Assembly (NCBI RefSeq): GCF_020382885.2
Contig: NC_058506.1
Location: 22,406,318-22,470,317 of the forward strand
Direction of reading: 5' to 3'
From: Scatophagus argus
Lineage: Eukaryota; Chordata; Actinopteri; Scatophagidae
Length of the DNA: 64,000 nt
Shown here piece after piece: positions 36,673-48,816 of the stretch (position 1 is its first letter; every line of letters starts with the position of its first letter). The position numbers were made by a program, and so were the translations under genes. The notes under the pieces are model-generated. The model ran no database searches, was not told the origin of the DNA, and was given only the letters and a program-made list of their open reading frames with translations.

Positions 36673-39300
36673 GTTATTATTAAAGAGCTCAGCGTCATGT
36701 GGAGTTCAAACTGTCACCTGTGATGTCATCAGGTGAGACGTTGGTGCTGGAGAGGACTCACGCATGTGGGACCATAGACCTTCAGGGGCCCCTGAATGTG
36801 CGTCCTCGTCCCTGCTGGATCCAAACTGGACTGACAGCTCTCACCTGTCGGGGGCGGAGTCAAACCTGAACACGTGCTTCATGTTTCTCTAGTCTTTAGT
36901 CTTTAGTAGTTAGAACTGATAGAAGCTGTAGTACTGGTACTACCTGCTGTAGTATTTGATTTAGTGCGTTGGTGTACAGGTACTGTTCACCTGCTGGGCT
37001 CCCCGCTGTGACCTGACTGTGACCTCAGACCTCCTCAGTGACATCACAGCGACATCACAGCGTGGACAACGAGAGCTTAAGAGTTTGAAATCTCGCACAC
37101 CTGGAGGGCAGCGTGACATCACAGGTGGGCTACCTGCTGAGGGAGGCAGCAGGTGGCGTCTCACAGCCGACTAACTGATGATGTTTGTCCTGTTTTGATT
37201 TCACAGCTCAATAAACTGTACAGCGTTTCATTATTATTAAAATGTCAGAACTGGTTTCTCTGGACCGAAGGAACTTAAACCTGCACCTCAGCTGTCAGAT
37301 CGACTTCCTGTCAGCTGTAGTCTGAATCTGCTCTGCCTCTGCTCTGAGGCCGCCACAGAAACCAGACGGTGGTCCCAAAGGGTCCTGAGGACCAGGGTTG
37401 GCTACCTAACTGTGATGTCACAGATGATGCTTTTAGGCTCCGCCTCCCAAAGCCAGACCTTCAGTGAGCTCAGAGTCCTGCACCGAGGAGGGGATGTTTG
37501 TCAGCAGCTTGTCAGACTGAGGAGTCGCTATGGAAACGTAAACACACCCCTTTCATCCAGCTAATCACTCTGACATCCGAGTGTGAACAATAAAACGGAC
37601 GTCACAAGGTGTTTGCCTCGCGTCAGGAAGCTCCTCCAGGTGTCATTAAACTATTAACCTGTCATATTTGTACACGATGTACACGATAATAAAGTGTTTT
37701 CTGCTTTTCACTGAAATATTTCTAGTTCAGAAGTACAGGATAAATAAACAGCAACACACACACACACACACAAAGTGTGTGAAGGTTCACCTTTGACCAA
37801 CACTGCTGAGTGTGTGTGTGTGATGGATGAAGGTGTGAATTGTGTCGTGACATTAACCAGCTGTGTTTTAGCCCAGTTTTCACTGCAACACACACACAGT
37901 GACCCAGTTTGGCAAATGAGAACATCGGGTCACCTTTTGGCTCTGAGATGTGCGCGCACACACCTCGGTGTGTGTGCTCTGATCTGATTGGTCATCTCAG
38001 TGTGATGAATGGGACCGGCTGGGCGGGGCGGCAGTACTGTCGACCAATCAGAGCGAGAGTTGGTCTCATCAAGAGAACAAAAGAAACGGAGTTTGTTACA
38101 GGATGAACGTTTGATGAACGTTAGTTAAATATTCACAACAGACTTGTTTCACATATACTGATGATAACAGTAACTGTACACGGCTAGTACACGGAGTACT
38201 GCGGTGTGTATTTACATCCCGTCTTTTGTTCAAAGCTGCTCTGATTACGGCAGGATGAATGAAATAAATGTGAAATAAACTCTGGGGTTCAAGAAAAGTT
38301 TGCTGAATATTAATATTCGGAACAAAATAAATAATGAAATAAATCAGGCTGTAAATAAAAACACGATCAAATTAAAGACAAAAACAAACCAAACTTTGTC
38401 TTTGATGAAGAATCCACTTCCTGTCGGTGGGCGGAGCTCGAGGCCTCGTTAGCCGCTCGTTAACATCTCGTTAGCATCTTCAGCACCACGCGCGCACACA
38501 CACACACACGAGCTAATTAACAAACACTCGTTAGCGCTGCTGATGCTAATTTGGAGGGCTAATCAGTCCAGTTGTCCGTCAAAGTGTCGAACATGTTTGT
38601 CATCAACAACAACAAACAAACAGTTTGATCTTAACGAGCTGCTGCGTCTTAACGAGTCCCGCAACAACAGCAGCCCCCTAATGAGATCAACAAGCACTAA
38701 TTAGAACAAACACACACACACACACACAGCAGGTTCACTGAGTATTTGCAGCCTCCTGATTAATGACTTTAACTTAAGTGTGAACGGAGAAAAACAGTTC
38801 AGATTTAAGTATTTTAAACGTTGGAATCTGACGATGAAATTCGTTCATTCGAAGCGGATGTTTGCTCACCAGACTGACAGTCAGACGTCGACTCGTCTGC
38901 AGTCACGAAGACGAACACCGACAGCAGCAGCAGCACCGACCGAAGGAGGCGGGATTCACTGAACAACAACCGACCCACTGACGCGCACACACACACACAC
39001 ACACACGGAGTCTGAGAGGCCACCGGCAGGTCCTGCTCCCTCAGACGGTCTGACGAAGACTCTGGTCTGCGGAGGCTGATTAATTGATTACCGTCGGTAT
39101 GAAAGTCTTATAAAAAAGCGAAAACTCCGCTGAAGTTGTTTTCATGTTTATTATCTCTAACTAATCACACATCAGTTCACTAACACATGAATTTGTCGAG
39201 CTTTGACCTCAGTCTGTTCACATTTTGAATAAAAACTAACGATGCCTGAATATGACAGACGTGAATGATGAATATTGATCCTGATGGACAGCAGGTTTCT
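36541..39300. other. dach2-ik convergent intergenic region
   Basis: Two genes converge here: dach2 from the left and ik from the right. There are several AATAAA hexamers (37210, about 37688) and CA/TG tracts near 37755 and 37810. A block at 38500-38720 is rich in TAATTA, TAATGA and related homeodomain cores. No exon was recognised. The ik poly(A) signal is TTTATT at 39147-39152 (AATAAA on the minus strand). Confidence 0.6.
39147..39152 (-). terminator. ik: ik poly(A) signal
   Basis: AATAAA on the minus strand lies about 150 bp after the ik stop codon, giving a short 3' UTR. Confidence 0.7.
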
Positions 39301-42300
39301 TCAGTATTTGGGCCTCTTCACATCCACCCTGAAACACAAACACACGTTGACCAACTGGTTTCCATTTTCTCTCTGCTAGTAGAACTGATTGGTTGAGCTC
39401 CAACATCTTTATGACTGTGATAAATATTGTGATTGGCTGAGCAGATGATGAGCTACAGAAAACAGGAAGTGCTCACCCATCAGCCTCCATCTTCTTCCTC
39501 TTCTCAATGATCTGAAACACGGATAGCATTTAGCATCTGTTTGTTTGTTTACTGTCTGATTACAGACTGTTTATTGCTTCAACATGCTCTGTCGAGTCTC
39601 ACCGCGCTGATCTTCTTCCACTGTCGGTCCAGTTCCGCCTTCTCGTTGGTCTCTTTGAAGCGCCGCGTCTTCCTGCCTTCAGACATCTTGATGCCATACT
39701 GGAAGGCAGCCCTGCAGGGACAAACATCATCATCAACACACAAGCAGCAGACCATTTTGTTGACCAGGACAAATGAAAGGCGGGCAGTTCAAAGTCACAC
39801 AGCCTGACTGAACCTGTGAGTCAGAGCTGAGGGATAAACACACACATACTTAGGCAGTGCCTCCTTGTTGTTCATGTAGTCTGAATATTCCTCCTGAGTG
39901 TCAAAGTCCCAGCGACCCAGCGGACCCTTTTTATTCCCCTGAAACAGAACAAACAGCACTCACTTCCTGTTCCCTCCTTCACATTAAAGCTCACAGACAA
40001 TCATTAATATCAGAACTGCTGAACTGTGACAGAGTGAGCTGCAGTGAAACAGCGCCCCCTGCTGCAGCGTCATTTAAACACAATAAAAACCATTCAGAAA
40101 GTAGTTTTATTATTGTCCTAATAAAATACAACATTAGACAGGAAGATTTCTCTTTTCCATCTCATCTCCAGTAACAACTAAACTCCACAATATAAAAAGG
40201 CGTGTTTTCCGTTTGAAAAGTGCAAACAGAGGAAGACCATCAGCCACCACCTTCCTGAAGCACTCACACTACAACGGGTTGGTCAGTTTCTCTAAAACGA
40301 TGAATTCATTGTTAATGGAGCAGTGATGCATGCTGGGAGCTGTAGTTACCTGGTCCATCTTACTGTAGTCCACCTCCTCATCACTGTCCACAGCCAGGTC
40401 ATCCATCCTGCACACACGAACACAGTACATACTCATGACTGCATGACTGACTGAGTCTAACTCCACACTGCCCCTAGTGGCTGCGAGTGTCTTAGCCTCT
40501 TAGCACAACTAGCCTGGATAGCAAAGCGGTACATGTTCACCTAGCTGTGAAATCACTGCTCTGAAATAAACAGCAATGCTACCACTGTGGTTAGCATCTC
40601 TAGCTAGAAATGGTGGCTATGTGTGCTGACAACATAGAAGCTAATGATTAGTGTGTGTGTGTGTGTGTCTTACGTTGCGGGGTAACACTCTGCATATGAG
40701 TTGGATCCTCCAAAGAAATCTCCCAGCTGTTCTTTACCATCTCTCCTCTGAGAACCAGTTCAACGTAGTTAAGGAAAAGTACTGCTGTAATACTACACAC
40801 ACTATTGCGCTACTGTGCACACACACTGCACTCGTGTTAACTCCTTGTGTTACAGAAGGATATGGCTCCTGGCCCTGCCATTGGCTGCCTGCTGCTCCAG
40901 CAAACTTCTCATTGATCATCTTGATCTGCTCTCTGACTGACCCAGGACCTGAGGACAAACAGGCAGACAGTTCATAAATGTCTTGTTAGTTAATTTATCA
41001 GTTAACGTTTTAAGTTAATGATGAGCTGTGACTCACCTGTGTCCACCTCCATGACCTGCAGACACACAGACAGATGGACAGACAGACAGTTAGTTTCAGA
41101 CAATAATAATAATTAATAAATAGAAGACTGGCGTGTGTGTGTTTGTGTGTGTATGTGTGTGTATGCAGGACCTGATGTTCGTCTCCTCGTGGCTTCTCAA
41201 AGTAGCTGTGTCTCCTGCTCTTGCCGTCATCCTCCCTGTCTCTCTCTCTGTCTCTGTCTCTGTCTCGGTGTCTGTCTTTGTCTTTGGGAGGTTTAGAGGA
41301 TGAGCTGGTGGACAGGATGTAGTCCCCGACGTCGTCAAAGATACTAAAAGACAAACAGAGACACTCAGTCTGACTGTTGTCAGACATTTACAGCTAAATG
41401 CTGTACTGGTGTGAACTGACCTCAGGTCAGCCTCAGGGGCCCTCTTCTCATCCAGTTTACCTAAAACACAAACAGAGTTATGACTGACATCAGCCGTCCT
41501 ACAGCAGGTCTTCACCGTCACTCCTCTAACTTAGCATCTAAAATAACGGCTTCAGGTGTTAGTCAATCATTTGTTGATTATTTCGTTGATCAATCGATCA
41601 GTTGTTTGGTCTATAAAATGTTTCCCAAAGCCCAAGATGATGTCCTCAACCCAAAGACTTGATTTGAGTTTGCTCAGGTGTTGCTGTGGTGTTTCCACAG
41701 CTGCTCACAGAGATACTCGACAAACTCCACAGTCATACAGACTTACCTTTGTCCTTCTTCTTCATCTTCTTGTGTCGCGTTCCCTGCCTGAGGTAGGACA
41801 GGATCTGAGTCAGCTTCGAGATCACAATGTCATTCGTGGTCAGAGTCGTCTGAGCCTGAACACACAAACACAAGCGGTTAATAATCACCGACATGAAGCG
41901 TCTTCAGGATGTGACGTTCACACAAAGACGAACAGACACCGAACAAGCCCGTAAGCAGTTCGATCCATACGTTTCAGTACCTCCATGCTGGGACAGTCCG
42001 CTTTGCTGCGGATCAGAGTCGTTGGGATGTCGGTGTCGGTGAACTCATCATCCAGGTCGACCACATACGCCATCCTGCCGGGCAGGAAGAGCTCGTTCCT
42101 CTCCACCTGACCCGACCTGAACACCACTCGGTAGATATTCCTACCTGTGGGGGACACAAACAGGCCCTCTGTAAGGTCTTATTTTAGTGGAATATTCCTT
42201 TACTATCAAAGAATATTACAGCTTTACTTGCAAGTTTACATATTGACAAATGGTAACTTTCCCACTTCTATCTTCCCTGACAGTTGCTTTAAGACCATCT

Positions 42301-45300
42301 TCATCATCAGACGATAATTTCTGCCACAGTCCATGAGTTATGACTGGATGACTGGAAACCAAAGGTCCAACTCACCAAGACGAGTCTTAAACTCAATCTT
42401 CTCCTCTGGCTCGATGTCCTTCCTGACACACGCACAGACAGACAGACAGACAGGTCAAAGCTCAGAGTGACAGACAGTTTCTCACAGTGAGTGCAGCTGA
42501 ATTCTGATTGAACTCCACAGTTTATGGTGAACTGTTCCTTTAAATACTGATGGTGTGTTAAGAGGCTGCAGGAGGTGATGCAGAGTCTTTCAGCTGTAGC
42601 TACTAAATGCTTAAACTGTGAAATGTGCAGCATAACTGTGCTGTGTGTTACTGCTGATCTCCAAACACCCAAAGAGTGAAGCATCTGTCTACATGGATGA
42701 TCTCTGAGATCACTCAGGTGTCAGACAGGTAACAGCAGGCAGCTCGACAGACAGCTGCTGAGCAGAGCAGAGCTGTCAGAACGTAATGATTGTGTCTGAA
42801 CAGCAGCGTCAAAGTGAGATCAGTTCATCAGTTCTGAACAGAAAAGTTTGGGAGTGAAACGACTTCTCACATCATCTGATTACCGATGAAGAAAACAATC
42901 ATCATGTTTGTACAGAAGTGTGTTATTTAAACCAGAAATGGTTTCGTACTTGGTTTCTTTCTGGACCTTCTCCATCATGTCTTCTTCTTCCTTCTCTTTA
43001 CTGGTGATTTCAGCTCTCACCTGTGACACACACACACACACAATTACATTTTTTCAAACACGTACACAAACAGTCCAGTATCAGAAATAAATTCAGCTCA
43101 TTTTAGCAACTGTTTGTTTCTGTCTCGTTTCAGAAGAAGCTCCTTTAAGCTGTTGCTCTGGTGTGGATGGAAGGTTAGCTTTAGGGCTAACATCTGGGAT
43201 GGAGTCACAACAACATTGCAAATGTCACATAAACTCTCACCTTCTGCAGCAGAGCAAAGTCCAGACCTTTCACCAAGTGAGTGTGCTCCATGTCACCTCC
43301 CAAAAACTTGGACTCCTGGATGAGCTGACGACGTTTCTCTGCTGCAGACTTGTCTCTGAACGACATGAGATAAACACACAGATGTAAACACAGCAACACA
43401 TCTCATAACTCAGGACATCAAAACTACTACGGTTAGCACTGTTAGCATTAGCTTTACTCACGCCTCAGCTGTGGGTCCTACAGCTCTGTAGTTAGCGGTG
43501 GTGCTAATCAGCTCCGTCTCCTCGTAGTCTTTGTTGACTCCATCTCGTCTCTCTCTCGCACGGTCTCTGTATTTCTCCGCCAGCTCTCTCTCTCGCTCCA
43601 TCTCCTGCTGACGGAGCTTAGCATAGTAGCTGCAACAAATAAAAGATCAATCGTCAATAGCCAATCGCACTGAGGCTCCAGGTGGCCCTGAGCGGCGTCT
43701 GAATCAGACTTAGCAGCAGCTTCTCATTTGGCCTACACACAGCAGAAACACAGCAGGTCTAACGGTTGTTTTTAAGGTTGTTACTATGGTAACCAGACAC
43801 TTTACATCAGGTAAAGTGTGTTTAATATCATATGATGTTTGAAGAGAGCTCTACAATTCATCAAAGAACACGTGATGCATCATTTATTTAATCTGTGAAG
43901 AATAAAAATGAGAACCAGGCGGGACAGGAAGTGGAATCTCCGCTGGCTGTCTGGCAACACCTCCAGCCCGAAAAAGCTGAGAGCATGTTTGCCCTGTGAC
44001 ACCAGTAAAAAGAAATATTATCCCATCAACAGTCTCACCTCTTCTTCTTCCTTCTCCTTGCTGCTGGATCCTCATCTTCGTTGTAGTCCCTTGGCATTCT
44101 GGGAAAATAAAATAATCCAGTCACTTCCTTTATTGTTACTATCATCACTGCTCAGAATTAAACTCTCTCCTGACAGCAGGGGTTTCTGTCCGCCATCACT
44201 CACTCATGGTGTCTGGACTTGGAGGGCGGGGCCGAGGACGGCGCAGCTCGTGGCGTCATCAGCAGCTTCCTGAAGTCATCATTGGTCAGTTTGGACCTGA
44301 AGAGACACATGGTTAAGACACACAGAGTCAGACAGAGTAACACACAGAGTCAGACAGAGTAACACACAGAGTGTCAGGGTACTCACTGAGCAGCAGCTCT
44401 GTGGTCATCCAGCTCGTGGCCCTCAGGAGCCAAAGGGTTGGAGTAACTCTCAGCTGCACACAAAAAACATGTTAGTGACTGACAGAAGGCTGCAGTGTGA
44501 TCTAATGGTCTCTACCTGTTCCACTCATCTGCTGGAGGGGACGCAGGCCACAGACCCCAGCAGTCTGTGAGTCAAAGTGTTTTTGTTCAAGACACTGAAA
44601 CCCAGATTGGACAGAAATGTGTGTGGTCTGTGGTCAATATGAACTTAAGGGCCTCCGGCTAAGAATGAGCTTCATTGTCAGTGAATTTGCCTATTTCCTT
44701 GATCACCTGATTAATTTGGTTCATTAAATGCCAATAGCATTAAAAGACTGATTTCTGTTTGGTTTGTGATGTTCATTCAGTGTAATGGCATAAATGACTC
44801 GGACACTTAATTAAATTAAGACGAAAGCTAATTGATTAGAAAACATATAAGTTTAACATTACTGCAGCGCAAGATGAGCAGAGAAGTAGTAATGATCACA
44901 CTATCTGCAGGCAAGCTACGTGTGTGGAGTTTTTAGCTTTATTGTGAAAAGATGTTAAGGATATACAGCAGTAAAGTCGACGTGAAGAGATGCTCCAATA
45001 TGGTATTTTACATCTTCAACTGCGGCTTTTCCGGTCTAAGTCAGGGCAGGTATAAATTTAACAAAACGTGAACGGAGTTTGGTTTGATGCCATCGGGCTT
45101 GAGTGAGGAGAGCCAACTGAACCTCATGAAAAAAACGTTTGTGCAGTTTGATAAAAACATTTCTGACTCGTGCCCGATGATCATATTTAACTACAGTTTC
45201 ATCTGGATGACTTGGTTGGGATTAAACAGTTTAGTATGTATTAGCTAACAGTTCAGCTAGCATGGGCCTAACGGAGGCTAACAGTCTGTGCTAATAAACA

Positions 45301-45359
45301 GTGTGCTAACAAACGATTAGCTGACAGACTTCCGGGAACCCAAACTTACTTTCAGGCAT
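39301..45359 (-). CDS. ik: Protein Red / IK cytokine (spliceosome component), complete
   Basis: Twenty coding exons, 5' to 3': 45350-45359, 44387-44453, 44204-44296, 44039-44098, 43462-43629, 43241-43355, 42950-43020, 42376-42422, 41981-42144, 41747-41855, 41421-41460, 41172-41343, 41037-41055, 40854-40948, 40674-40747, 40350-40407, 39850-39938, 39603-39711, 39477-39511 and 39301-39328. They join in frame to 540 aa; human IK has 557. Red is a nuclear protein of the spliceosomal B complex that partners SMU1. Visible signatures are DDFRKLLMTPRAAP, RELAEKYRDRARERRDG, FLGGDMEHTHLVKGLDFALL, ELFLPGRMAYVVDLDDE, the Arg-Asp/Glu repeat (in exon 12) for which RED is named, and the C-terminus VKRPKY. 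The RD/RE repeat is short here, about nine dipeptides. Exon 1 contributes only ten coding bases. The exon 14-15 junction (40854/40747) is the least conserved. Confidence 0.96.
44320..44372. repeat. Direct repeat in ik intron 2
   Basis: Two full copies and part of a third of ACACAGAGTCAGACAGAGTA (period 21 bp) lie between ik exons 2 and 3, ending near the exon 2 donor. Confidence 0.8.
44454..45349. other. ik: ik intron 1
   Basis: This 0.9 kb AT-rich intron separates the 10-base coding part of exon 1 from exon 2. I see no ORF, RNA gene or clear repeat in it. Confidence 0.6.
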
Positions 45360-46713
45360 CTCAGCGGAGTGTTGGGACGCTCCTTCACTCTGAAGGCGAG
45401 TTTGTTCCCGTCAGGAAACAAAGTGAACCTCTCTGTGCTTATTCTTAGTCTGCGCTGCTGGTCAGTTACGTTTTTTTAACCGGATCGTCACTCTGTTGTG
45501 ACTACACGCCATTTCCTGTTTTGTTATATCTTATACAAGCAACTTGAGGTCACAGCGCCACCTGCAGGCCGCAACGACAGTCCACATGACCCAGTTATCC
45601 TTAAGGGATTACATGAAATAAAAGCAAAGGCCAGGCTTAATGAATAATAATAAATAATTTTAATTGAAAAAATTATTCTTCTACGTTTTCTTGTTCTGAG
45701 TGATATTTTTTAACGTACACATTTGACTCTAATTTCTGTAAACACAGCAAGAAGGAACAACAATTTTCCTTTGATATGTCTTGTATAATGCTTTTATCTG
45801 CTGTGATTCTCGTCTCCCTATAATGTAAAAATATTAAAATCTGATAATTAAATGTAAATGTGCAGATGATTTTAATTTCCTGTGACTTTTTTGTTCATTC
45901 AAAAAATGTGTCTGGTTGTTCTCTGAAATATTCTAAATATGCAGACTGCAGCAGTGTGTGTTTGTCTGAAACACACACCAAATCGCCTCCTGTAACACAC
46001 AAGATTTTTGAAAAGCTTTGGGGGAAAACACAAATTAGTAGGCACTCTTCATGTGTGTGTTTGTGTGTCTCTCTCTCACACACACACAGCTGGAGTCCTG
46101 TAGTGCAGCACTGCCCCCCTCAGGTCAACAGAGTCACTGCTGAAGGATCTCCAGGACCAGCTGGTGTTTCTGCTGCATTGGGATTTATTTTCTGATTTAT
46201 TCATCAGATTTGCAGGCATTTATTTAATGAAATATTTAAAACACAGACAGATGAACTCAGTATGTAAACTACAATAACTTCACATAATTAAAAAAACAAT
46301 TTCATTTTTTAATTCTAACAGTTGCTCTGTGAGACCAAACTAGGCGTACATGATATTTTGACAATTAAGTAAGAACCCAATTTGTAAATCCAAACCCAGT
46401 AAATTCAACTCAAAATCACACTGAAAGCGTTGTGAACCTCCTTAAAACCTGCTTATAACTCAGTGAAGCCCCCTTCAAAACCAGCAGATTTCCCACAAAA
46501 GTCTTCCCTTAAATCAAATTGCTTTTAACCTATTAAAAATTATTTTAATTACCACAAATAATGAATACTTCTTAAATCTAATTAGCACTTCTTTTAAACA
46601 CTCTAAAAATCTGTTTTAACCCCCTGCTCCAAAAACCTCCTTAATTAATAACCCAGAAAACAAAGCAAGAGAATAAAGCACAAGGAAACCAAGAGGCATT
46701 AATAATATTGAGG
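45360..46713. other. Intergenic region, ndufa2 3' end to ik promoter
   Basis: It holds the ik promoter and 5' UTR at its left end (about 45360-45550) and AT-rich DNA elsewhere, with a short TG/CA pair near 46050-46088. No exon was recognised. The ndufa2 poly(A) signal bounds it on the right. Confidence 0.55.
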
Positions 46714-46719
46714 TTTATT
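46714..46719 (-). terminator. ndufa2: ndufa2 poly(A) signal
   Basis: AATAAA on the minus strand (plus-strand TTTATT) lies about 90 bp beyond the ndufa2 stop codon. Confidence 0.75.
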
Positions 46720-46806
46720 CATATCAACACATTTACATACAAACTGAATGAGTGAAGCAGGTGAGCCAATCCTGGACTGAACCACTTCCAGCAGGTAGGA
46801 GGGGGG

Positions 46807-48816
46807 TTAAGGTTTGGACTGAACCAGAGTCTGTAGAGCTTTGGCCACCTGATCGGCTGACATGTTGTCCACTGCAACGCTGCTCTCTTTACCGAAATCT
46901 GAGCACAAAATGTTAGAATTCTTAATAAGAGGACATTGATATTTTGACTGAAGTCATAAATACAAAACAGAACACGCAGCAAAAACAGCTTTTGTTTTGA
47001 CGACTCACTTAAACACATGATCAGACCTCATTCATATCATATCAATTCAATGAAACATAAAACTGAAGGAGACAAGACTAAATTCACTAAACTCAAGTTT
47101 GAAGAATTTAGTGATCTGAGTTTCTTTTTGTCTTAAAACAGTGAGAGCAGTCCAAGTGCCAGCTGAAGAGTCAGGGATGAATGCAGCTGAGAACTGGCTC
47201 TGAATAAGACGCAAGATGTTGACTTTAAATAGCTGAAGTTTGGGTGTGCTGAGCTTCCGTCTGTTCGCTCTTTTGTTCATTTGAAACAGGCCTCTAAGTG
47301 GACCGGTGCCAGATCCGCCTCTACTTTCTGAGGCGGCTGAGGTCCTTCAACATCTGCAGGACGATGCTGAGGATGTTCTATGAGTCGGTGGTGTCCAGTG
47401 CCATCACATATGCTGTTGCCTGCTGGGGCAGCTGCCTGAGGGTGAGGGACACTAACAGACTCAACAGAATCATTAAGAAGGCCACCATGTTGTGGGAGAG
47501 GAACTGGACTCTCTGACAGTGGTGTCTGAGAGGAGGATGTTGTCCAAAATAAGAACTATACTGGACTTTCCCTCTCACCCTCTCCACAATGTGCTGATGG
47601 GCTACAGGAGCTCGTTCAGCCACAGACTCTGACTCCCATGATGCACCACAGAGCGACACAGGAAATCATTCCTGCCTGTAGCCATCAAACTGTTAAACTC
47701 AGCACTGTGACGGACACATGGACATACATTTCCCTAGAAATGTATAAATGTATAAATGTATAGATAAGGTAAATTTCTGATTTTTTATATTTTGTTACCA
47801 TCTTTCATTTTCTTGGGTGGGAAAATTGCAAATTGTAATGAATTTCCCCCTCTGGGATAAATAAAGGAATCCTGGTTCTGATTCTAAGTGATTCGTGGTG
47901 TGCAGACTCACCGTATCTGGCCCAGACTCGAGCCTGAACTCCAGAACATTCTCTGATCAGGATTGGGAAGTCTGGATTGGACTTCTTCAGACTCACGTAG
48001 TGCTGCTCCACAAAGTCTCTGCAAAACACACAGAGATGCACTGACATCAGAGGACGAGACCACACCTGTCCTACACCTGTGATTACATCAGCACAAACAT
48101 CATTTCTGATTTTGACATGCTTTCTTTTCAAGCAGATTCAATATTTGTGATGTTTTAAGTTAACGCTGTAACAAAAAAAGAAACATTTGTATCTTTTATT
48201 TTCCTTTTCTGTGTATATTTTTGTTCCTAACAGACTTTCTCCAACATATATTTAATTACTTATTAAATTCGATTGTGTCATTTTTTTATTGTTTACTGCT
48301 GTTTGTATTAAACATGGACTTTATAGCAAATACGAACTGTTAATATTGTTTTCTGTTCCTACAGTAAAGATTTGAGCTCTGGATCAGGACGGGAAATAAA
48401 GCTGAATACATCAATAATGCAGTTAAGTTATAAATCCACAAGCGCATTTTAAACTTTATTCTTATTACTAAAATCAATCAGTACATTAATTTGATCTGTG
48501 TTGACGCTTTCAAGCTAACTGATAGCCTTTAGCTGCTCTAACGTCATTGTGATGTTAGCAGCAGCAGCAGCTAGCCGTTAGCCGTTAGCCGTCTTCGGGT
48601 CGTTCTCTGTGGTGCTAAGCTATCAGGCAGCAGGACGCAGACAATTTTTATTGATATTTGGGTGCACAAAGCAGCGGCTGTTCCCAACTCATTAAGCCGC
48701 CTCGGAGCTCACCTGGCCCCCTTGCTGGCTGCAGACCTCTGGCAGAGGTGGATTCGGATCTCTCGGAGGTTTTTTCCCAAACTGGAGCCGACACTCCTCA
48801 CTACGGCGGCCGCCAT
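46807..48816 (-). CDS. ndufa2: NADH:ubiquinone oxidoreductase subunit A2, complete
   Basis: Three exons, 48713-48816, 47912-48018 and 46807-46898, join in frame to 100 aa (human 99). NDUFA2 is a small accessory subunit in the peripheral arm of mitochondrial complex I with a thioredoxin-like fold. Matching segments are [51 protein letters not shown]-like (here [18 protein letters not shown]) and [10 protein letters not shown] at the end. The family pair of cysteines is present (LCQRS, ECSG). The ATG is in AAGATGGCGGCC, a YY1-type start context common in nuclear genes for mitochondrial proteins. Intron 2 carries a LINE 3' end on the opposite strand. It lies directly upstream of ik on the same strand. 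Confidence 0.97.
47283..47886 (+). mobile_element. 3' end of a non-LTR retrotransposon (L2/CR1-like)
   Basis: The plus strand encodes the C-terminal part of a LINE ORF2: [19 protein letters not shown], then AVACWGS and [13 protein letters not shown]. The next part is in a shifted frame with FLSHNMV-complement and [10 protein letters not shown]-like remnants. The 3' UTR ends in AAATAAAGGAATCCTGGTTCTGATTCT, a tail typical of fish L2-like elements. The copy is 5'-truncated and frameshifted, inserted antisense to ndufa2 in its intron 2. The clade assignment is tentative. Confidence 0.8.

Noticed and set aside
47298-47516. 72-codon open frame as a host gene in the ndufa2 intron
   Set aside because: It is the C-terminal part of a LINE reverse transcriptase followed by the element's 3' tail.
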